Shown in pieces: positions 59,413-64,000 of a stretch of DNA of 64,000 nucleotides. The notes below the pieces were generated by a model. It was not told where the DNA came from. It did no database searches and saw only the letters and a program-made list of their open reading frames with translations. Every line of letters begins with the position of its first letter. The first letter of the stretch is position 1. Location: assembly GCA_028279475.1 (NCBI GenBank), contig JANQNR010000002.1:81889-145888 (forward strand), in the 5' to 3' direction. Made by a program: the position numbers and the translations under genes. The stretch is from Rickettsiales bacterium (GTDB lineage Bacteria > Pseudomonadota > Alphaproteobacteria > Rickettsiales > UBA998).

Positions 59413-61455
59413 TTACAGCGTCGTCGCGTCCACTACCAGTGACGGTGTAAGCAATTGTGGTAGCAGTTGCGGGTCACCGCCCGGCGGATAATAGACATAG
59501 AGCGGCACCCCGGCGCGATCATGGCGTTTCAGAAATGCAGTGATGGTGTCATCGTAATCCGTCCAGTCCGCCTTTAATACCGCCATGCCGGTCTGTTCAA
59601 AATGTGCCGCCACCGTCTCGGTGTAGAGGGCAATGCGCTCATTGACCTTGCAGGTAATGCACCAGTCCGCCGTCGCATAGACAAAGACCGGCACCTGATT
59701 AGCCCGCAACTCCTCCAGCGTCTCCGGCGCGTAAACGCGGGTATGGGTATCCAGTAACGTCACGGCCTGCAGGCGCGACAGACTGTCTAGCCCGGATACG
59801 ACACCAAGAGCTAGCACGATCAACAACAACCGTTTGCGCATGGTGCTGGCAGTCACGCCGATTCCCCACAATAACAGCGCCACCCCCAGCCCTAGCGCGA
59901 ACATGATAGCGAGCGCTTCCGTTCCTTCCTGCCGAGTCAACACCCACAGCAACCATGCCGCCGTTGCATACATGGGAAAGGCAAGAAATTGCTTGAATCG
60001 TAGCATCCATGCGCCTGGTTTCGGCAGAAATTCCGCCAATTTCGGCCACAGGCTGACCAGCAGAAACGGAGCGGCCAGCCCTAACCCCAATACGACAAAG
60101 ATCAACAAGGACAGCAATGGCGGTTGTGTCAGGGCGAATCCCAGCGCAGGCGCCATCAGGGGTGCGGTACAGGGTGTCGCTACCAATACGGCAAGCATCC
60201 CAGTAAAGAAACTACCGGAAGGGGAGGATTGCGACGCAACGCCATGGCCGAGATTCCCGCACCGGGACGGTAACTCATACACACCAGAAAGATTCAGCCC
60301 GACCGCCAGCATCACCAGCGCCAGTCCGGCGACAAATAGCGGGGATTGCAACTGGAATCCCCAGCCGATCTGCGCTCCGCCATATTGCAACACCATTAAA
60401 ATACCGGCAATGGCTGCGAAACTGAGCAACACCCCACAGGTATATGCCAACCCGTGCCGACGGATGGTTGTCGGGTCGTCACCGGCATGTTTCACCAACC
60501 CCAGTACCTTCAACGATAAAACCGGCAACACACAGGGCATCAGGTTGAGGATTACCCCACCGATAAAGGCAAAAAGTAGTGCTAGCGGCAATGACAGGAA
60601 CGCATCGGCAGACGCTGCCAACGCCGGTGTCATGGGGAGCGACAACGTTGTATCATAAATCAACGCCACGTCTTTGGCCGACCCGGAGCTGTCATCCTGC
60701 AGCACGGCACGCCAGGACGTTTGTGCCACCAATGTCCCCTCGGCAAATACCAACCATTGTGCGCCATCTGCCTCCATTGCAGCAGGAAGTGTGGCATTGC
60801 TGACACGATTATTGTCGAGTGGAAATAGCTGCACCTCCTGTGCCTGCATATTGTCGGGCAGGCGGACATAGACCTGATCTCCGGCCTGCTTAAACGGCAA
60901 GGTCATGGTAGACGCTTCGGGTACGGTGGCCAGCCCCTGATGAAACGCCGCGCTGGCAGAGGCGGGGATAAGCGCGCTGGGCAGGTCTAACGTCAATGTC
61001 GCCGATTCGGGTACGCAGATTTCTTCGCACACCAGCCATTCGGCCTCCGCTGTGATCGGCAGATTATAACGGGCATCGGCAGGGGGCGTAATCTGTACAT
61101 AATGCCATGCCTCATCCTTGTAGCCGTAATTGACGATGCCCGCCATTTCGTAGCGGATCGGCACCGGCCAATGAATGTCACTGGCGGTGAAGCCGTCAGG
61201 CAGTGTCAGTGTGACGCGCGTTTCATAGCCGGAATCACCCGGGTTTTTCCAATAGGTATGCCAGCCATCTTTTAGTTCCAGATGCAACGCCACCCAGAAC
61301 GGATCGCCGGGCGTGTAGGCCTGACGGTCAGCGATCAGCCGGGCGGTCGAATAGTCGTTCGGCACCAGGTCACTACGCAGCATCTCCGCCGCCGCCGGAA
61401 TGGCAGTGAGCAGCAGCAGGCCAAGGGATAGCAGGGATAGAGATAAATTACGCAT
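59413..61455 (-). CDS. dsbD: DsbD-like thiol:disulfide interchange protein
   Basis: 680 residues. Signal peptide about 1-23, a periplasmic N-terminal domain (about 24-280) with Cys in VCEEICVPESATL, then eight membrane helices with the Cys pair in LMPCVLPVLSLKVLGL (about 308) and ATPCTAPLMAPALGF (about 430), and a C-terminal thioredoxin-like domain with ATADWCITCKVNE (about 590-602). It carries electrons from cytoplasmic thioredoxin to periplasmic partners such as DsbC-type isomerase or cytochrome c maturation. The N-terminal domain is of the ScsB/DsbD type found in alphaproteobacteria. Monocistronic. Confidence 0.93.
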   Translation of the reverse strand: MRNLSLSLLSLGLLLLTAIPAAAEMLRSDLVPNDYSTARLIADRQAYTPGDPFWVALHLELKDGWHTYWKNPGDSGYETRVTLTLPDGFTASDIHWPVPIRYEMAGIVNYGYKDEAWHYVQITPPADARYNLPITAEAEWLVCEEICVPESATLTLDLPSALIPASASAAFHQGLATVPEASTMTLPFKQAGDQVYVRLPDNMQAQEVQLFPLDNNRVSNATLPAAMEADGAQWLVFAEGTLVAQTSWRAVLQDDSSGSAKDVALIYDTTLSLPMTPALAASADAFLSLPLALLFAFIGGVILNLMPCVLPVLSLKVLGLVKHAGDDPTTIRRHGLAYTCGVLLSFAAIAGILMVLQYGGAQIGWGFQLQSPLFVAGLALVMLAVGLNLSGVYELPSRCGNLGHGVASQSSPSGSFFTGMLAVLVATPCTAPLMAPALGFALTQPPLLSLLIFVVLGLGLAAPFLLVSLWPKLAEFLPKPGAWMLRFKQFLAFPMYATAAWLLWVLTRQEGTEALAIMFALGLGVALLLWGIGVTASTMRKRLLLIVLALGVVSGLDSLSRLQAVTLLDTHTRVYAPETLEELRANQVPVFVYATADWCITCKVNERIALYTETVAAHFEQTGMAVLKADWTDYDDTITAFLKRHDRAGVPLYVYYPPGGDPQLLPQLLTPSLVVDATTL

Positions 61456-61552
61456 ACAGGGTTATTCGTGCTAACACTCCCCAGTATTACATAAAACCGG
61501 CGCGGAAAGAAGCGACAAAGCAGTAAGGTTATTAGTTGTAGTCATTCCACAT

Positions 61553-61591
61553 AAAAAAAATCCCATCACCACCCGAAGGCGTGCGATGGGA
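61553..61591 (-). terminator. Rho-independent terminator after the 80-residue protein gene
   Basis: On the minus strand TCCCATC (61591-61585) pairs with GATGGGA (61567-61561), the loop region carries a TTCGGG turn, and eight T follow (complement of 61553-61560). It ends the transcript of the small gene at 61616-61858, upstream of dsbD. Confidence 0.85.
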
Positions 61592-61615
61592 AAATATCAT
61601 GAAATGTGTTTTTAT

Positions 61616-61858
61616 TTATTGGGCTGGCTCCAGCTCCCCAGGCACACGAGTGCCGTAGGGTTGGCATGAGACTGCTGCGGAACTATGCCGCACCACCCTA
61701 CTGTTTTCGCAAACAGCAATACTTTTTATAACCCTGTTGGGTTCTGGCTCGTACTGAGTCAGGACGGGAGTGTTGGGTTTGCGGATCACCGCAATACACA
61801 GGCTTACGCCTAGCATAGAAGCAGTTAAAAAAAACACAAACTTCCCAGAAAATTTCAT
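61616..61858 (-). CDS. 80-residue protein with N-terminal membrane helix
   Basis: Begins MKFSGKFVFFLTASMLGVSL, one hydrophobic helix at about 6-24 (signal anchor or signal peptide), then a hydrophilic part with two cysteines (VCENS and SCQPYG) about 19 residues apart that could form a disulfide, ending GELEPAQ. GAGGA lies 7 bases before the ATG and a strong terminator follows, so it is a stand-alone unit. The whole product is probably periplasmic. No family recognised. Confidence 0.6.
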   Translation of the reverse strand: MKFSGKFVFFLTASMLGVSLCIAVIRKPNTPVLTQYEPEPNRVIKSIAVCENSRVVRHSSAAVSCQPYGTRVPGELEPAQ

Positions 61859-62135
61859 GATAGCGTCCTCACAACTAACGTAAGAGACCATCATGACCAG
61901 CCGCGCCCTGTATCTTAGAGATACGCGCGGAAATGACTGACCATGACGGTCAAAAGACTGTTTGAAATTGAAAAACAGGTATCAGACCCTTCCATGATAC
62001 CATAACTTTCTGATAAGAAATATGAAATTTTCAGGACATCACTAGGCATCAGCACCTTCGGCGTCAGTGACGGTTTCATATTCAATCTTATGCATAGTTC
62101 GCTTAGTGTAACATGCCAAAAAAACGAGGCTAAGC

Positions 62136-62405
62136 TTAGGTGCGTGGTTCACGCTCCGTTGCTGTAACCTCAACGATTTTTAGGTCCATGTCCAGTTGAA
62201 ACTTCAGCTGAGCAATTTGTTTCTCAGAAAGCTTACTTACTTTGATAAGCGCACGATCCCTTCCAATGCCAGGCAACTCTGCCGAGTAATAAGAAAGTTG
62301 TCCACCTAGCTCTTTTATTTTATCCCAAATCTCTCCTTCCGTAACAGGAAGGCGTGCTTCCAACTCTCTAGGGTAGGAAACAATCAAACAATTGGTAGAA
62401 CTCAT
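62136..62405 (-). CDS. Hypothetical small soluble protein
   Basis: 89 residues, with AAGGAACG before the ATG. Begins MSSTNCLIVSYPRELEARLP and continues with an alpha/beta pattern (EGEIWDKIKELGGQLSYYS, RDRALIKVSKLSEKQIAQLK, LKIVEVTATERE), reminiscent of small ferredoxin-like folds. No signal, membrane helix or metal motif. I recognise no family. It is flanked by about 277 bases of gene-poor DNA downstream (61859-62135) that holds two short hairpins, one being GGTATC/GATACC at 61979-62002. Confidence 0.6.
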   Translation of the reverse strand: MSSTNCLIVSYPRELEARLPVTEGEIWDKIKELGGQLSYYSAELPGIGRDRALIKVSKLSEKQIAQLKFQLDMDLKIVEVTATEREPRT

Positions 62406-62485
62406 CGTTCCTTAATAAAAACAATTGCTTCTCTTATATTCCATGCACGGAATCATGTAAAGCTTCCTTTAGGTAATGCAAACGC

Positions 62486-62860
62486 TCACCCAAGCGGCAT
62501 GAGCAGCGCGGCAACGGGTCGGGATTCGGCAATCAGCACATTATAGGTGCGGCACGCTGCCCCGGTATCCATCGCATCCAGCACCAGCCCATACTGCGCC
62601 TTGACTGTCTCCCGCAGGGATGGCGGCAGGAAACAGCCGCGCTCCCCCGCCCCGACCAGTACGATCTCCGCTTCTCCTGCAAACATCGCATACATGTCCG
62701 GCTGCGTGAGCGCCTCCGGCGTTAGCGACGGCAACGGCTCCACCCGCTGCGCAAACAGTGCCAGCGGTTCCGTATGACTGACCCCGTCAATCACCACCCC
62801 ATCCCGTCCATAGCGAGCGATGGTCAAAACAGTATCGGCAATCTCGGGGGTAATATCCAT
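62486..62860 (-). CDS. Mth938-like (DUF498/NDUFAF3 type) protein
   Basis: 124 residues. Family blocks are YGRDGVVIDGVSHTEPLAL near residue 17, IVLVGAGERGCFLPPSLRE (about 66-84) and the C-terminal AMDTGAACRTYNVLIAESRPVAALLMP with the conserved MDTGAACRTYN. In alphaproteobacteria the gene usually lies near secDF and an NDUFAF6-like gene; here the NDUFAF6-like gene is 7 kb away. The mitochondrial relative NDUFAF3 takes part in complex I assembly. It diverges from the ModA-like gene. Confidence 0.85.
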   Translation of the reverse strand: MDITPEIADTVLTIARYGRDGVVIDGVSHTEPLALFAQRVEPLPSLTPEALTQPDMYAMFAGEAEIVLVGAGERGCFLPPSLRETVKAQYGLVLDAMDTGAACRTYNVLIAESRPVAALLMPLG

Positions 62861-62963
62861 ATGCGGCTACGATAAACCAGTGGCGTATTTTTTCAACCGT
62901 TGCCGTACATTTACCCGCAATGGTACTGGCATCGACGCACGGCAATGCTATGATAGCGGCCAT

Positions 62964-63755
62964 ATGCACCGATTATTGCGATTCTTCATCTTTTCCTGTC
63001 TCTGTGTCTTGGGCGCCCTTAGCGTTCGCCCAGTGGTTGCGGCCGGGAATATGGCCAGCTTCACCGTGATGGCTGATCCCAGCCTGACCGTACCACTTAA
63101 CTTGATTGCCCGTGAGTATTCCCTGAAGCACAATATCTCCATCACCACCGTGTTTTCCTCCACCCGCACTCAATTGCGCGACATTGAACGCGGCGAGGAA
63201 GCCACCGTCATCATCGCCGCCAACACCAGCTGGATCGACAAGCTTCAGCAGAAAGGATTGATCGATGTTTATTCCCGCACCAATATCGCCCGTAACCGGC
63301 TGGTGCTGGCCGGGTCGCAGTTTGAAGTGCGGCAGGTCAACCTGGATACTGCGCCGAACATCGCTGCCTTTACCGATGAACCGAAGGAATTTATGCTGGC
63401 TATGGGCAACCCGGCCTTCACCTCCGAGGGCAGCTATGCCATTGACGCACTGGATCAGCTGACATTGGAGATGACACTGGAACCGCATTACAGCTTCTTC
63501 CGCAACATGTATCAATTGATCGACACGATTCACCGGTACCGCGCCATGGGCATCGTGTTCCGCTCCGACGCGCTACTCTTCCCCAACATTCGGGAAATCA
63601 GCGCCTTCCGCCCTGATGCGCATCGTCCGATTCTGTATCAAGGCGCTGTGGTTGCCGGGGAAAATATGGAGTTGGGGCGCGAGTTTCTGACCTATCTGAA
63701 TACCGATGCCGCCCATCGTATCTTTAAAGCTTACGGTATGGATCCGGCGATTTAA
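62964..63755 (+). CDS. ModA-like periplasmic substrate-binding protein
   Basis: 263 residues from the ATG at 62964. Signal peptide about 1-27 (LLRFFIFSCLCVLGALSVRPVVA). The mature part follows the molybdate-binding pattern: FTVMADPSLTVPLNLIAREYS, ITTVFSSTRTQLRDIERGEEA, IIAANTSWIDKLQQKGLID, ARNRLVLAGSQ and the C-terminal EFLTYLNTDAAHRIFKAYGMD. ModA binds molybdate or tungstate for ModBC. No modB or modC follows within the window, and ligand residues are not certain, so another oxyanion is possible. Confidence 0.8.
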   Translation: MHRLLRFFIFSCLCVLGALSVRPVVAAGNMASFTVMADPSLTVPLNLIAREYSLKHNISITTVFSSTRTQLRDIERGEEATVIIAANTSWIDKLQQKGLIDVYSRTNIARNRLVLAGSQFEVRQVNLDTAPNIAAFTDEPKEFMLAMGNPAFTSEGSYAIDALDQLTLEMTLEPHYSFFRNMYQLIDTIHRYRAMGIVFRSDALLFPNIREISAFRPDAHRPILYQGAVVAGENMELGREFLTYLNTDAAHRIFKAYGMDPAI

Positions 63756-63975
63756 TAATTTTTCACTAGCCGTAGTATCTACACTAATGTAAAGTGCAGT
63801 TAGTTCTGATATAGGCTTTTACTATGAGTAAAAGGCGAATTTTTCAGTTAATGGCAGTAGTAGCCATTATGGGGATGTATGGCGTCCTCATCTTCATTCC
63901 GCGGCATTGTTACATTAAGATATATTTCATTATTATATGTTGCTGTTCTTCTGTCGTAAATGATAGGAGTGTTTT

Positions 63976-64000
63976 ATGGATTGTGTTCGATGCGGTAGTG
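63976..64000 (+). CDS. Start of a gene cut by the window end, Cys-x2-Cys N-terminus
   Basis: ATG at 63976 with TAGGAG 6 bases upstream; only 8 residues, MDCVRCGS, are visible. The Cys-x2-Cys suggests a small zinc ribbon at the N-terminus. Nothing else can be said. Confidence 0.45.

Noticed and set aside
61979..62002. Short hairpin GGTATC / GATACC
   Set aside because: 6-bp stem without a T tract or relatives in the window; expected by chance at this length.
61895..62135. 17-codon minus-strand frame MHKIEYETVTDAEGADA
   Set aside because: Plausible-looking peptide but no ribosome binding site and too short to support as a gene.
63824..64000. Frame starting MSKRRIFQLMAVVAIMGMYG that stays open to the window end
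   Set aside because: A gene with a much better ribosome binding site (TAGGAG before ATG 63976) begins in another frame near its end, and the later part of this frame is an unlikely Cys/Ile-rich run. Possible small membrane protein, but not supported.

Overview
The window is a densely coded, moderately GC chromosomal segment from a Gram-negative bacterium, best read as an alphaproteobacterium. Support comes from a CckA-type hybrid kinase at the left edge, the tpiA-secG-pyrG block divergent from ppiD-trpE-trpG, an FtsZ ending in the DIPAFLRRQ peptide, Mth938/NDUFAF3-like and NDUFAF6-like genes, and a valyl-tRNA synthetase of the archaeal-like type I associate with Rickettsiales and some relatives. 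The organism looks metabolically independent: glycerol use (glpK, glpD), thiazole synthesis (thiS, thiG), aromatic amino acid steps (aroQ, trpE, trpG, pheA), isoprenoid synthesis (ispE) and a CobD/CbiB-like gene. I cannot fix the order; a deep-branching lineage such as Micavibrionales is only a guess.

Layout. 1-2.3 kb: cckA 3' end, a GmhB-like phosphatase and a DUF218 membrane protein. 2.4-9.8 kb: glpKD, valS carrying an in-frame palindromic insertion, small unknown genes and aroQ. 9.8-13.3 kb: thiSG, then a small toxin/immunity-like island, then tandem DUF192 proteins. 13.3-20.3 kb: an unknown Gly-rich protein, prepilin peptidase, MshL-type secretin, an ABC-2 permease, a TPR-like pair and ispE. 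20.3-30.7 kb: unknown protein, mutT, higBA-type toxin-antitoxin, ettA, lpd, ftsZ, a degenerate sensor kinase and an envelope protein. 30.8-38.6 kb: secreted NTF2-like protein, pyrG, secG, tpiA, ppiD, trpE, trpG. 38.6-45.2 kb: small membrane protein, two tandem CpaF-like ATPases, a BMP-family binding protein and aminopeptidase P. 45.4-54.8 kb: a prepilin, tRNA-Lys, then the inner-membrane and cytoplasmic part of an MSHA-like type IV pilus (MshK/PilP-like, PilO-like, PilM/N-like, PilC, PilB) and an ABC ATPase. 54.8-64 kb: NDUFAF6-like protein, elbB, intradiol-dioxygenase-like protein, pheA, cobD-like, dsbD, small proteins, Mth938-like and ModA-like proteins.

How the genes fit together. The type IV pilus machine is split into three places (prepilin peptidase and secretin at 14-17 kb, prepilin at 45-46 kb, motor and assembly proteins at 47-54 kb). 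An ABC-2 permease sits with the first block and an ABC ATPase beside the third, so the two may form one transporter linked to the pilus. No PilT is present.

The most unusual content is not a classical gene cluster but several families of palindromic elements: a composite two-hairpin element present twice (56.3 and 59.1 kb) with apparently covarying stems and a nested copy; a second family with a conserved centre and different arms (21.2 and 39.1 kb); a multi-hairpin element behind pepP; and a 126-bp palindrome read in frame inside valS. Three very small membrane proteins, two with a visible terminator of their own and one with one just downstream, and a toxin/immunity island bracketed by a degenerate copy of the thiG 3' end are the other points of interest.
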